In this document: piece after piece, positions 10,601 through 18,183 of the stretch
How the letters are laid out: the number at the start of each line of letters is the position of its first letter
How positions within the stretch are numbered: the stretch's first letter is position 1
Origin: Campylobacteraceae bacterium
Lineage (GTDB): Bacteria > Campylobacterota > Campylobacteria > Campylobacterales > Sulfurovaceae
DNA: 64,000 nucleotides
NCBI GenBank assembly: GCA_027038275.1
Contig: JALVXC010000015.1
Coordinates: 1-64,000 of the forward strand
Reading direction: 5' to 3'
Notes under the pieces: model-generated
Database searches by the model: none
Told to the model about the DNA's origin: nothing
Seen by the model: the letters and a program-made list of their open reading frames with translations, nothing else
Made by a program: the position numbers and the translations under genes

Positions 10601-11100
10601 CCCATATATTTTCTAACATATAGGTCTTTTGGGTCATTTGTCTTTTTGAACTCACCAATCTCAACCCATGCTGTCAAACCACAAGAAGCTTCACAGTTTG
10701 AACATGCTGTTGGAACTAACATATATTCATTAAGCTTGATTCCATCTGGATTATCTTCTGACTCAATACCATTTCGACCAATACCACCACGTTTCCAGTC
10801 ATTTCCATCTAACTCATGAAATGAGTTCCAAACATTTTCATTTGGTTTAAAATTATGACCATCAACAAAACTTGTCCAATTATATTTTTTTGGATTCCAC
10901 TCTGGTGTTGGGTAAGGTTTTGGTGTACCATTAGTTATAGGTACACCTTTAAACTCTTCTGCCATTGCAGGTGTATCAACTACTGCTGTAAAGACACCTT
11001 TTGCAACAACAGCACCTGCTATGGCATAACTTGTCCCTTTTAGGAACGTACGTCTACTTTCAAAGAAAGAAGATTCGTTACTATTCATTTTCTTAACCAT
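7690..11100 (-). CDS. Tat-exported molybdopterin oxidoreductase, catalytic subunit (PsrA/PhsA/TtrA class)
   Basis: Catalytic subunit of a DMSO-reductase-superfamily enzyme. Residues 14-21 carry a textbook Tat motif (SRRTFLKG) before a hydrophobic stretch, so folded export to the periplasm is predicted. A [4Fe-4S] site is formed by Cys133, Cys136, Cys140 and Cys179 (CSNCEASCG ... RNCAKG). Cys275 in HTNICSAGAREG is the likely Mo ligand. At 1136 residues it is much longer than Wolinella-type PsrA (roughly 750-770) and closer to tetrathionate reductase TtrA in size. The gene is third in an operon whose Fe-S, NrfD, catalytic order matches ttrBCA. AAGGAGG lies six bases before the chosen ATG. Substrate cannot be read from sequence: polysulfide, tetrathionate, thiosulfate or another oxyanion are all possible. 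A cytoplasmic SoeA-type sulfite dehydrogenase is less likely because of the Tat signal. Confidence 0.87.
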   Translation of the reverse strand: MVKKMNSNESSFFESRRTFLKGTSYAIAGAVVAKGVFTAVVDTPAMAEEFKGVPITNGTPKPYPTPEWNPKKYNWTSFVDGHNFKPNENVWNSFHELDGNDWKRGGIGRNGIESEDNPDGIKLNEYMLVPTACSNCEASCGLTAWVEIGEFKKTNDPKDLYVRKYMGNPMHPGSRGRNCAKGYATQSQMYDPDRIPFPLRRAPGSKRGEGKWIRSSWDDAMKEIGAKLAQLVKSDDERSKNMFIYQVGRPNENGFGPRVPMSMGLDGWDSHTNICSAGAREGTIQWTNDDRNSPDWTNAKLIFLQSSHAADAGHYFQQAAGRIAEARKKGAKLVVMDPRLSNSAGIADLWVPCYPGTETALYLYLANRILNEKDINGNDLVNHNFVKNWVNWDRLMANKEYLALLVEKGYIKSVPEGDSYEDFIKMISEMYQPYTLDFVVKECKVEARTVEKLYDMFIDAGARVATYIWRAGPIGHRGGWMIARAGFLPFVLRGAMAGDIGGVGLHHWHVISVNGKGEAATVSGEHPEKVDAWNELAWPPEYPLSTYEMSHILPHMLLDDEWREKWNKKGLNVPEKLAVYCPRMYNPVWINPDGFRWIEALKREDKVELSFNLSPTWSETNWYCDYVLPVGLAGERHDQHSEATQPTRWLSFRQPALRVALEKLGWKPKHPARGTLEAHMASGLGEIWEEVEFWANLMTDYVDPDGSLGVRKYWASKKDPSRAVSIAEWYQAAFDNLPNLRETAKKKYPKSEFPNYELMRDMGTWMEEDNIYRPQEKPLKKEGDKYIAHGHEYPVEEVEKDAFGTLLVEHEGEKHAIGIEVDGKIVQGFHTLSKKLEFFSEWFAEWKWPEYAVPIYPKNKEERKKMIHLVTQVHHDYMTKENEFAVNTIFRLPYNIHTRSVNSKHLMEISQNHNPVWINTEDAKRLNIKQGDAIKVTYVDTLTNIESGYFIAMAVPTEATMPGVLANSHHAGRWKLKNAVEIPGFSHKLGVMGVGAPLYDMTMDGKIGTLKPKEGLDKAMLARRDTWQFKKYNRDLDNIWWDGLSGAWQNAVMATHSDPIAGNHAWHQKAIIEKAGSDDTIGDIYVNYENNFKVHQAWRDKLTRPLQAGDTLRRPMHMPRTGPKISKKGYSVNITG

Positions 11101-11111
11101 CTATATCCTCC

Positions 11112-12062
11112 TTAACTTAACGGTAACATTTGTGGAATCTCTAACCACGTACTTTTTGCAAGGTAAAGACCAATAAGTGTCGTTACTGCTGCAAACTTCA
11201 TCATGGTTCTGTTTTCAACTTTCATTGAACCCTTTGCAATAAAGAATGGGATAATGTACCCAAGAACCATTGCTGCCCAGAATTGTGTATGGTAAGAGCC
11301 ACCTGTATGAACATATTCTAGTGTTGCTTCAACCTCTGCTGCTTTAAATGAGAAGAAGTATTCTGCCATATACATAAGAAATGAGAGGAGTACTGATACA
11401 GCTAAGACAGTAGCTAAATCTTTTCTTGCACCCTCTGACCACTTATCTGCAATAAGAGTTAATGAAGCAGAACCAACCATAAGTGCAGCCAAAATCATCT
11501 GAATAGTCTCAGCAGGAGCAGCCCATAACTCTCTAGCACTCGCTTCTGCCATAATAATAGCTGTATACATTGTTACAGGGAATGCTAAAAATACTACAAA
11601 TGGGAAAACTTTTTCATAAAATCCACTCATTCCACGTATTTTTTTAGCAAATGCACAATTTCTTCTTACATCTGAGAACTCATCAAAGAAACCAATAAGT
11701 GCCATAATAGTAATAAGAGCTGTAAAGAGTGTTGCCATCCATGCACCAACTGTAATTGCAGAAGTCCAGTGTGGATGGAAGAAGATATTTACCATTCTTA
11801 ATGGTTGATGCAGGTCTAAAAGTGTAAAGAGAAGGAAAACATTTAATGCAACAAATGAGATAAGTGGCATTAACCATCTAAGGTTAGGCATATCCTCTTT
11901 TTTATGTCTGTAGAGCAAGTAAGCACCAACAATAATAACACCAGTACCAATACTTTTTGCCCACATGTTAAGGGTAATCATCCAACCCCAAATAATTCCT
12001 GGAAGTGCAACATCAAGAGTGACAACTGCTTTAGTTGCTTCTATAACTGTACCGTGATCCAT
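11112..12062 (-). CDS. NrfD/PsrC-type membrane quinone-interacting subunit
   Basis: A 316-residue membrane anchor with about eight to nine hydrophobic helices, such as WGWMITLNMWAKSIGTGVII near the N-terminus, WMATLFTALITIMALIGFF, and FWAAMVLGYIIPFFIA near the end. NrfD-family proteins exchange electrons with the menaquinone pool without haem. Charged residues in the first helices and an aspartate at LLDLHQP are the kind used at the quinone site, though that is inference. Its stop codon is 11 bases before the catalytic gene, and its start overlaps the stop of the Fe-S gene by one base, so the three are translationally linked. Confidence 0.88.
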   Translation of the reverse strand: MDHGTVIEATKAVVTLDVALPGIIWGWMITLNMWAKSIGTGVIIVGAYLLYRHKKEDMPNLRWLMPLISFVALNVFLLFTLLDLHQPLRMVNIFFHPHWTSAITVGAWMATLFTALITIMALIGFFDEFSDVRRNCAFAKKIRGMSGFYEKVFPFVVFLAFPVTMYTAIIMAEASARELWAAPAETIQMILAALMVGSASLTLIADKWSEGARKDLATVLAVSVLLSFLMYMAEYFFSFKAAEVEATLEYVHTGGSYHTQFWAAMVLGYIIPFFIAKGSMKVENRTMMKFAAVTTLIGLYLAKSTWLEIPQMLPLS

Positions 12063-12835
12063 TAGTGACCTCCTTCTTCATGTGATTCATGTTTATCACT
12101 ATTTGGCATATCTATAAACCCTTCATTTTTATCATGGTCATGATGAGCACCGAAAATTGGTGTTAAAAATCTATCTAAAACTGAGTGATGAGGGTCACCA
12201 ATCTCTTTAAGATGTGTAATATTATTAAAGAGTCCATACCCTTCAATTCTCTCATGAGCCAGTGGATTAAGTGAATCATTTCCACCACCTACATAGAAGT
12301 GTTTCGGGCTAGTGTGTTTTTCAGGCTTACGAACTTGAACACCACCACCAAAACTTTGATGCTCCATAATATATCGTGAAATATGAGATGTCTCATCTTC
12401 AATATCACCAAAAATATTTGCTTCAACAGGACAAGCAACTACACAAGCTGGCATTAATCCACCTTCAATTCTATGAGCACAGTAGGTACACTTATCGGCT
12501 GTATTTGTCTCTGGGTCCATATATATAGCACCATAAGGACATGCCATCATACAACCTGCACAACCAATACATCGTGAATTGTCAACATTCACAATACCAT
12601 TCTCTAGGTAATGAAGTGCCGACACTGGACAGATTCTTTCACATGGTGCACTCTCACAGTGGTTACATCTTAACGGTGTAAACTCACGAGTTGTATTTGG
12701 GAATGAGCCTATATCTATATATTTTACACGCAAACGCCAAGAGCTTAATGGCACTTCATTTTCAACTTTACAGGCGACCTCACAGGCTTTACAACCCATG
12801 CAAAGGTTAAGGTCGACTAAAAAACCTAATTTCAT
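12062..12835 (-). CDS. Four-cluster [4Fe-4S] electron-transfer subunit (PsrB/TtrB-like)
   Basis: A 257-residue ferredoxin-like subunit that would relay electrons between the NrfD subunit and the molybdenum subunit. Four cysteine groups are visible: CMGCKACEVACK from Cys12, CNHCESAPCERICP, CIGCAGCMMACP, and CTYCAHRIEGGLMPACVVACP, enough for four [4Fe-4S] clusters. No signal peptide is present, so export would depend on the Tat signal of its catalytic partner. The last ~75 residues extend beyond the usual core and end in a His/Asp/Glu-rich tail (GAHHDHDKNEG ... DKHESHEEGGH), which could bind metal. GAGGAG stands five bases before the ATG. Confidence 0.9.
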   Translation of the reverse strand: MKLGFLVDLNLCMGCKACEVACKVENEVPLSSWRLRVKYIDIGSFPNTTREFTPLRCNHCESAPCERICPVSALHYLENGIVNVDNSRCIGCAGCMMACPYGAIYMDPETNTADKCTYCAHRIEGGLMPACVVACPVEANIFGDIEDETSHISRYIMEHQSFGGGVQVRKPEKHTSPKHFYVGGGNDSLNPLAHERIEGYGLFNNITHLKEIGDPHHSVLDRFLTPIFGAHHDHDKNEGFIDMPNSDKHESHEEGGH

Positions 12836-12861
12836 GTTTCCTCCTCAATGTTATTATAATT

Positions 12862-12867
12862 ATTATA
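12862..12867 (-). promoter_or_regulatory. Putative -10 box for the molybdoenzyme operon
   Basis: On the reverse strand TATAAT lies about 27 bases before the Fe-S subunit start codon; a second TATAAT is at 12853-12858. Transcription from here would give a leader of only about 20 bases, which includes the GAGGAG ribosome-binding site at 12841-12846. Confidence 0.45.
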
Positions 12868-12874
12868 AATTCAA

Positions 12875-13013
12875 ATTATCACCACTGATAATCTGAACTA
12901 TACGGTGAATATAATATAAAAAAAAAGGTTAAGTACTAATGATAATTATAATAAAAAGCTTATTATTGATATATAAAACTCATCATGTGTAAAATCAGTA
13001 AATTATCAGTAAA
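12875..13013. promoter_or_regulatory. Cluster of ATTATC/GATAAT motifs, possible operator region
   Basis: The 253-bp divergent gap between the molybdoenzyme operon and the DUF309 gene holds a 6-bp dyad, ATTATC (12875-12880) and GATAAT (12887-12892), spaced by six bases. A further GATAAT is at 12941-12946 and an ATTATC at 13002-13007, plus a direct repeat ATCAGTAAA at 12994-13002 and 13005-13013. Such repeated half-sites upstream of a respiratory operon suggest regulator binding, but in AT-rich DNA chance is a real alternative. Confidence 0.35.
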
Positions 13014-13060
13014 AAGATTAAATTTTGTTCATAAATTTTATTGATTAAAGAGCTTTTACT

Positions 13061-13066
13061 TATAAT
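13061..13066 (+). promoter_or_regulatory. Putative -10 box for the DUF309 gene
   Basis: TATAAT lies 23 bases before the start codon, followed by AAGGAG just upstream of the ATG at 13089. No clear -35 box is seen. Confidence 0.5.
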
Positions 13067-13088
13067 TACACTTCAAAAAAGGAGTTAA

Positions 13089-13430
13089 ATGATAGAAGAG
13101 AATCATAATTTAAAATATGCACTATTATCTTATATAAAACTATTTGATAAGAAAGCCTATTTTGAAGCACATGAAATTCTTGAAGAGGCTTGGCATCCAC
13201 TTCGTAAGTCAAATCATCCTCTTAAAAATCTAGTAAAAGGACTAATAAATGGAGCAATCTGTTTTGAGCATATAAAAAGAGATAGAGATGAGTCTATAAG
13301 AAAAGCTACACAAGTTTTAAAATCTTATGAACGACATAAATATCTGTGTAGAAATGATATAGAGTTTTTTAATGAATTTCAAGAGTGTTGCAAGAGAGTT
13401 GAGAAGTTAAAAGAGTTATATAATCTGTAG
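13089..13430 (+). CDS. DUF309 family protein
   Basis: A small helical protein of 113 residues. The signature YFEAHEILEEAWHPL (about residues 23-37) is the conserved helix of the DUF309 family, with further helices at LVKGLINGAICFEHI and SIRKATQVLKSYERH. The biochemical role of DUF309 proteins is not established to my knowledge; the conserved Glu/His pair in EAHE hints at metal binding. It is a monocistronic gene with its own -10 box and AAGGAG site, divergent from the molybdoenzyme operon and convergent with fabH. Confidence 0.85.
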   Translation: MIEENHNLKYALLSYIKLFDKKAYFEAHEILEEAWHPLRKSNHPLKNLVKGLINGAICFEHIKRDRDESIRKATQVLKSYERHKYLCRNDIEFFNEFQECCKRVEKLKELYNL

Positions 13431-13436
13431 ACTCTA

Positions 13437-13467
13437 TTTCATTGAACATTTTCATGTTCAGATGAAA
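13437..13467. terminator. Imperfect hairpin between convergent DUF309 and fabH genes
   Basis: TTTCAT and GAACAT (13437-13449) pair with ATGTTC and ATGAAA (13454-13467), giving a 12-bp stem with one small internal loop and a TTTC terminal loop. It sits seven bases after the forward stop codon and ends five bases before the reverse one, so it probably serves both genes. Confidence 0.55.
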
Positions 13468-13471
13468 CAGA

Positions 13472-14470
13472 CTATTTTGATTCCCCAGCAAAAGGAAGCA
13501 GAGCAGAAGCCCAAGTCAACCCACCACCAAAAGTATCAAGTAACATCAACTCACCCTTTTTAAGGCGACCCGACTCCCAAATATCATTAATTGCCATTGG
13601 AATAGAAGCAGCTGATGTATTACCATACTTTCCAACAGTAACTACCACTTGCTCTTTTGTCATCTTAAGAGAATCACCTACAGCTTTTATGATTCTATAG
13701 TTTGCTTGATGAGGAACAAAATGAGGAATATCTTCTGCTAATATACCATTTTTAGCTAAAATATCTTTAACATCTTTAGTTAAAGTCTTAACAGCCAACT
13801 TAAAGGTCTCATTCCCTTTCATCTGCACAAAGTTTAACCCTTCATCAAGTACTTTTTGAGAAAGAGGATTAACACTCCCTGGAGCAGGAGTTACTAAAAA
13901 GTCAGCATAAGAGCCATCGGCTGAAGCATGAATATCAATAAATGCCTCTTCCTTATTATCTGTTGCAGAGATAACAGCTGCTCCAGCACCATCTCCAAAT
14001 AGAATACATGTTGTTCTATCTGTATAATCAACAATAGAGGAGAACTTCTCTGCACCAATAATCAATACATGCTTTTTCATACCAGACTCAACAAAAGCTT
14101 TAGCTATAGAGAGAGCATAAACAAACCCTGAACAAGCAGATGCAATGTCAAAGGCTTGAACATTTTTAATACCTAATTTATCAGATACAATACAAGCTGT
14201 TGCAGGCATATTAAAGTAGTCTGGAGTTACTGTTGCACAAACCACTAAGTCAATGTCTGATGTCTCTAAACCAGCTCTCTTAATCGCTAGTTTAGAAGCT
14301 TTTGTTGCCATATCACTTGTATTCTCATCTTTAGAAGCAATTCGTCGTTCAGAGATACCTGTACGTTTTAAAATCCACTCATCACTGGTGTCGACCATTT
14401 TTTCGAGGTCTGCATTGCTTAATACTTTAGAGGGAACATAAGCCCCAATAGAATGAAATTTTGCGTACAT
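13472..14470 (-). CDS. fabH: 3-oxoacyl-[ACP] synthase III
   Basis: Condenses acetyl-CoA with malonyl-ACP to start fatty acid synthesis. The Cys-His-Asn triad is visible: Cys in [14 protein letters not shown], His in [11 protein letters not shown], and Asn in [12 protein letters not shown]. The 332-residue length is normal. It lies directly after plsX with 28 bp between them, as in most Campylobacterota, and probably belongs to one transcript with rpmF and plsX. Confidence 0.97.
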   Translation of the reverse strand: MYAKFHSIGAYVPSKVLSNADLEKMVDTSDEWILKRTGISERRIASKDENTSDMATKASKLAIKRAGLETSDIDLVVCATVTPDYFNMPATACIVSDKLGIKNVQAFDIASACSGFVYALSIAKAFVESGMKKHVLIIGAEKFSSIVDYTDRTTCILFGDGAGAAVISATDNKEEAFIDIHASADGSYADFLVTPAPGSVNPLSQKVLDEGLNFVQMKGNETFKLAVKTLTKDVKDILAKNGILAEDIPHFVPHQANYRIIKAVGDSLKMTKEQVVVTVGKYGNTSAASIPMAINDIWESGRLKKGELMLLDTFGGGLTWASALLPFAGESK

Positions 14471-14498
14471 TTTCTACCTTAAATATTTGTTCTAATAG

Positions 14499-15482
14499 TT
14501 ATTTTTTGGTAAGTAGCTCTTCAATGGCATCATTAACACCAGAATCACTATATGCTATGGCTTGAAAAATTGCATTTTTAATTGCCTTAGCATTACTTTT
14601 ACCGTGCGATATAATAGCACAACCTTTAACTCCAAGTAAAGGGGCACCACCATATTCTGCATAATCTACCTTCTCTTTGAGTTTTCTAAACACTTTTTTC
14701 TTCATAAGAAAAGCACCAATCTTTGCAGGAATTGACCTTTTAATATGTGTTTTCATAAGTGTAAAGACAGTAGAGACTACACCTTCACTTGCTTTAAGTA
14801 CAATATTACCTGTATAGCCATCACATACTACTACATCTACTGAAGCATTAAAGATGTCCGAACCCTCAACATTCCCCTGAAAGCCAGGAACATCTTTCAT
14901 AAGTTTAAATGCCTCTTTTGTTAGTGCATTTCCTTTAGAGTCCTCTTCTCCATTAGATAAAAGCCCAACTTTAGGATTTCTTAAACCAATTACCTTTTGA
15001 GCATAAACTTCACCCATAATAGCAAACTCATAAAGATTCTGAGCTGTACAGTCTGTTACTGCACCCACATCTAAAAGTAGTGTTTTAGAAGCAACAGTTG
15101 GCATAATGGTTGCCAATGCAGGTTTAGAGATACCAGGTAGGCGACCTATTCTAAGTGTTGCTAGAGTCATAGTTGCACCTGAATGTCCTGCTGAAACTAC
15201 TGCATCTGCTTTTCCATCACGTACTAATTCTACTGCCTTGTAGATAGATGACTCTTTTCTCTTTAAAGCTTGTGTTGCTTGGTCTGACATAGAGATAACA
15301 TCAGAAGAATCAACAATCTCTACTTTATCAAGATAAAATTCTGGTAAAAATGAGGTAATCTGTTCTCTATCTCCTACAAGTATAGGAAAGAATCTTTTTT
15401 GGTCAAGTGCTTCAACTACACCCTCTATGATAGGTTCGGGACCAAAGTCCCCACCCATTGCATCAATAGCAATTCTAATCAT
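14499..15482 (-). CDS. plsX: Phosphate acyltransferase PlsX
   Basis: Makes acyl-phosphate from acyl-ACP for phospholipid synthesis. The 327-residue protein begins IRIAIDAMGGDFGPEPIIEG, the conserved PlsX opening, and contains SAGHSGATM and CDGYTGNIVLKASEG motifs. It follows rpmF by 13 bp and precedes fabH, the standard rpmF-plsX-fabH lipid cluster. Confidence 0.97.
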   Translation of the reverse strand: MIRIAIDAMGGDFGPEPIIEGVVEALDQKRFFPILVGDREQITSFLPEFYLDKVEIVDSSDVISMSDQATQALKRKESSIYKAVELVRDGKADAVVSAGHSGATMTLATLRIGRLPGISKPALATIMPTVASKTLLLDVGAVTDCTAQNLYEFAIMGEVYAQKVIGLRNPKVGLLSNGEEDSKGNALTKEAFKLMKDVPGFQGNVEGSDIFNASVDVVVCDGYTGNIVLKASEGVVSTVFTLMKTHIKRSIPAKIGAFLMKKKVFRKLKEKVDYAEYGGAPLLGVKGCAIISHGKSNAKAIKNAIFQAIAYSDSGVNDAIEELLTKK

Positions 15483-15495
15483 CAGAACTACTTAC

Positions 15496-15657
15496 TTACG
15501 CTTTTGTTGTGTTGTATTCACCAGTTGTCATGTTCATATGGTGAGGCATTCTCCATGTACCATCTGCATCTTTTACAGGTCTTGGTAATGTCAATTTATA
15601 ATGCGTTCTTCTTTTTGCTGATCTTGTTTTAGAAACACGTCTCTTAGGTACTGCCAT
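15496..15657 (-). CDS. rpmF: 50S ribosomal protein L32
   Basis: A 53-residue ribosomal protein. Reading the reverse strand gives a product starting [20 protein letters not shown], the conserved L32 N-terminus, with WRMPHH in the middle and ending GEYNTTKA. It has no zinc-binding cysteines, so it is the C-minus form. It lies between the YceD-like gene and plsX, the usual place for L32. Confidence 0.95.
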   Translation of the reverse strand: MAVPKRRVSKTRSAKRRTHYKLTLPRPVKDADGTWRMPHHMNMTTGEYNTTKA

Positions 15658-15682
15658 AATTAATTCCTTTTATATTTTTAAA

Positions 15683-16057
15683 TTAAAATTCTTGTTCAAA
15701 TTCAGACTCATCATTACTACACTTTTTACAGTAGTGATATGAGTTTTCAACAGAAGCAATTTCACTTTGAACTATAAAGTCCAAATCAACTACCCCATCA
15801 ATAAATTCGATTATATCTAAATCATCTTCAGTCTCAATAACCTCATCACTTAAAGTTAAGCAAAGTGGTGATTTCATATTATATTGATACTCCTCTCCAC
15901 ATCTATCACAAGAGAGTTCAATACTCCCTTCTAATTCAGCTTCAAGTTTTACTCGATGATAACCACTCTTAACCAATGTACCTTCTAAAGTAACATTTGA
16001 AACAGTTAACTTAAAAGGTTTTTTGGTTGAACCAATTTTATCAAAAACTATTTTCAT
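15683..16057 (-). CDS. YceD family (DUF177) protein
   Basis: A 124-residue protein of the family typically found just upstream of rpmF and linked with rRNA/ribosome maturation. It contains two CxxC pairs (SCDRCGEEY near residue 51 and YHYCKKCSNDE near the C-terminus) that could bind zinc, and the acidic region DEVIETEDDLDIIEF typical of the family. It is 25 bp upstream of rpmF and 12 bp downstream of ndk, consistent with co-transcription. Confidence 0.85.
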   Translation of the reverse strand: MKIVFDKIGSTKKPFKLTVSNVTLEGTLVKSGYHRVKLEAELEGSIELSCDRCGEEYQYNMKSPLCLTLSDEVIETEDDLDIIEFIDGVVDLDFIVQSEIASVENSYHYCKKCSNDESEFEQEF

Positions 16058-16069
16058 AGTTTTCTACAG

Positions 16070-16483
16070 TTACAGAATCTCTCTTTTTGCAAAGAAGAAG
16101 TTAATCTCGTTAACTGCATTCTCAACAGAGTCAGAACCGTGAACAGCATTCGCATCAATACTATCTGCAAAATCAGCTCTAATAGTACCAGCCTCTGCCT
16201 CTTTTGGATTAGTAGCACCCATTAGGTCTCTGTTTTTTTGCATTGCATTTTCACCCTCTAACACAGTTACAACAACTGGACCAGAAATCATAAACTCAAC
16301 TAAGTCTTTAAAGAAAGGTCGCTCAGCATGAATAGCATAAAACTCCTCTGCATCTGCCTTTGAAAGTTGAATTTTTTTAGTTGCTGCGATTCTTAAACCT
16401 GCCGCTTCAAATCTAGCAAGAATCTGCCCTACCACATTTTTAGCTACTGCATCTGGCTTGATGATTGATAATGTTTGTTCCAC
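16070..16483 (-). CDS. ndk: Nucleoside diphosphate kinase
   Basis: Transfers the terminal phosphate between nucleoside tri- and diphosphates through a phosphohistidine. The 137 residues start with [15 protein letters not shown] and contain the active-site stretch [12 protein letters not shown] with the catalytic histidine. Length is normal. TATAAT on the reverse strand at 16549-16554 could be its promoter, giving a leader of about 60 bases. Confidence 0.97.
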   Translation of the reverse strand: MEQTLSIIKPDAVAKNVVGQILARFEAAGLRIAATKKIQLSKADAEEFYAIHAERPFFKDLVEFMISGPVVVTVLEGENAMQKNRDLMGATNPKEAEAGTIRADFADSIDANAVHGSDSVENAVNEINFFFAKREIL

Positions 16484-16548
16484 GTTTTTGCTCCATAAGC
16501 TTAGTGATTTTAGTTAAGATAACCACTACTAAAGTATTTTGAGATGGA

Positions 16549-16554
16549 ATTATA
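16549..16554 (-). promoter_or_regulatory. Putative -10 box for the ndk-yceD-rpmF-plsX-fabH run
   Basis: A reverse-strand TATAAT lies about 65 bases upstream of ndk in the 160-bp gap after the ferredoxin gene. No further convincing promoter was seen between ndk and fabH, so it may drive the whole run. Confidence 0.4.
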
Positions 16555-16604
16555 TCAGAATGTTATTAAAGAAAGATTTAGTTTAATGGAGTTTTATAAG
16601 AAGT

Positions 16605-16632
16605 TACAAAGTATGTATAGACACACTTTGTA
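16605..16632. terminator. 8-bp hairpin downstream of the ferredoxin gene
   Basis: TACAAAGT (16605-16612) pairs with ACTTTGTA (16625-16632) around a 12-base loop, just past the reverse-strand ferredoxin stop codon. It is a weak terminator candidate. Confidence 0.4.
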
Positions 16633-16643
16633 TTGGGTAAAAA

Positions 16644-16919
16644 TTAGTCTTCAACTACGTCTGTACCTGGTTCACCTCTATCTTCACGAAGAGTTTGACC
16701 CTCTTTTGGTTCAGCCCATACAATACACTCTTCTGTTGGACAAGCTTCAGCACAAGCTGGAACATCAAAGTGACCTACACACTCAACACATTTGTCTTCG
16801 TATACATAGTAAATCTCTTCACCAGTTGGGTTATCATCCTCATCTACGATTGCTTCTGTTGGACATTCGTCAATACATGCTGCACAGCAGATACAAGTAT
16901 CTAAAATTTTTACTGCCAT
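16644..16919 (-). CDS. fdx: 2[4Fe-4S] ferredoxin, Allochromatium-type
   Basis: A 91-residue soluble electron carrier. First cluster ligands are in CICCAACIDECP (Cys9, 12, 15, 19). The second motif, CVECVGHFDVPACAEACP, has eight residues between the second and third cysteine, and the protein has a C-terminal extension; both features define the Allochromatium vinosum-type ferredoxins. These typically run at very low potential and serve 2-oxoacid oxidoreductases and reductive carboxylation. An ATG six bases upstream (16925) is in frame, but the ribosome-binding site AAAGGA would touch it directly, so I start at 16919. Confidence 0.93.
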   Translation of the reverse strand: MAVKILDTCICCAACIDECPTEAIVDEDDNPTGEEIYYVYEDKCVECVGHFDVPACAEACPTEECIVWAEPKEGQTLREDRGEPGTDVVED

Positions 16920-17002
16920 TTTCATTCCTTTATTTTAAAGATACCAAACTATAGCAAAACTACTTTAAATAACCCTTTAATAAATTGGATTAATTTGGCT
17001 TT

Positions 17003-18160
17003 TTATAGAGATAAGTAGCTTTTTATCTCATCTACACGTTTCGTTTCTTCCCACTTAAAGCCCATATTTTCACGTCCAAAATGACCATATGTAGCTGTTT
17101 TTTTATATATAGGCTGAAGTAGGTCTAGCTCTTTAATAATCCCTACAACAGAGAGGTCAAAAAGTTCTTTAACACAAGCCTCTATCTTCTCCTCTTCTAT
17201 AAAGCTTGTTCCATGAGTATCTACCATTATAGAGACTGGTTCTACAATACCAATAGCATAAGCAATCTGAATAGTTAATCGCTCTGCAGCACCTGCTGCT
17301 ACTAAGTTTTTTGCTATATATCTTGCCATATAAGCTGCTGAACGGTCTACTTTAGTTGGGTCTTTACCTGAAAATGCTCCTCCACCATGAGGACAAGAGC
17401 CTCCATAGGTATCGACAATAATCTTTCGACCTGTTAGCCCTGCATCTCCTTGAGGTCCACCTATAACAAAACGACCTGTAGGATTAATATGATATATAGT
17501 TTCATCATTTAATAACTCTTGTGGAATAACCTCTTTTATAACCTCTGTTATAATAGCATCTCTTAAAATATCATTACTAACCTCTTCACTATGTTGAGTA
17601 GAGACTACAACTGTATCGACAGACATAGGTTTATCTCCTACATACTTTACACTAACCTGTGCCTTTCCATCTGGTCTTAAGAAAGGAAGTGTACCATTTT
17701 TCCTTACCTCTGCTAGTTTTGCAGTCAATTTGTGTGCTAATGAAATAGGTAGAGGCATCAACTCGGGAGTCTCACTACAAGCATAACCAAACATTAAACC
17801 TTGGTCACCTGCTCCAATCTCTCCTGAATTTTGGTCTACTCCTTGATTAATGTCAGGGCTTTGCTCTCCTATACCATTTAGAATTCCTGCTGAACGGTAG
17901 TCAAAACCAAAAGAGGCATCGGTATAGCCTATTTGTCGTATTACATCTCGTGCAATCTCTTGCATAGGTGCATAGGTTACAGTCTTTAACTCACCTGTAA
18001 TAATACAAAAACCATTTGAAAGAAGTGTCTCACAAGCTACCCTTGCATTTGGGTCATGCTCTAAAATATAGTCTAAAATTGCATCTGAAATTTGGTCAGC
18101 CATCTTATCTGGGTGACCCTCTGTTACAGATTCTGAAGTAAAAATGTACTCTTTTGACAT
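17003..18160 (-). CDS. metK: S-adenosylmethionine synthetase
   Basis: Makes S-adenosylmethionine from methionine and ATP. The 385-residue protein shows [17 protein letters not shown] near the N-terminus, [16 protein letters not shown], the glycine-rich [18 protein letters not shown] loop and [22 protein letters not shown] precedes the ATG. Downstream on the same strand, 23 bp beyond the end of the nuclease gene, it happens to follow the methyltransferases that use its product; no functional link is implied. Confidence 0.97.
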   Translation of the reverse strand: MSKEYIFTSESVTEGHPDKMADQISDAILDYILEHDPNARVACETLLSNGFCIITGELKTVTYAPMQEIARDVIRQIGYTDASFGFDYRSAGILNGIGEQSPDINQGVDQNSGEIGAGDQGLMFGYACSETPELMPLPISLAHKLTAKLAEVRKNGTLPFLRPDGKAQVSVKYVGDKPMSVDTVVVSTQHSEEVSNDILRDAIITEVIKEVIPQELLNDETIYHINPTGRFVIGGPQGDAGLTGRKIIVDTYGGSCPHGGGAFSGKDPTKVDRSAAYMARYIAKNLVAAGAAERLTIQIAYAIGIVEPVSIMVDTHGTSFIEEEKIEACVKELFDLSVVGIIKELDLLQPIYKKTATYGHFGRENMGFKWEETKRVDEIKSYLSL

Positions 18161-18183
18161 TACTTGTTTTCCTTAATTAATAT

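Noticed and set aside
7690-12835. Assignment as SoeABC sulfite dehydrogenase
   Set aside because: SoeA-type enzymes are cytoplasmic, whereas the catalytic subunit here has a clear Tat motif; gene order also differs from soeABC.
16544-16954. Forward open frame of 136 codons over the ferredoxin gene
   Set aside because: It is antisense to a clear 2[4Fe-4S] ferredoxin; the product (Leu/His/Tyr-rich) has no recognisable family and no ribosome-binding site.
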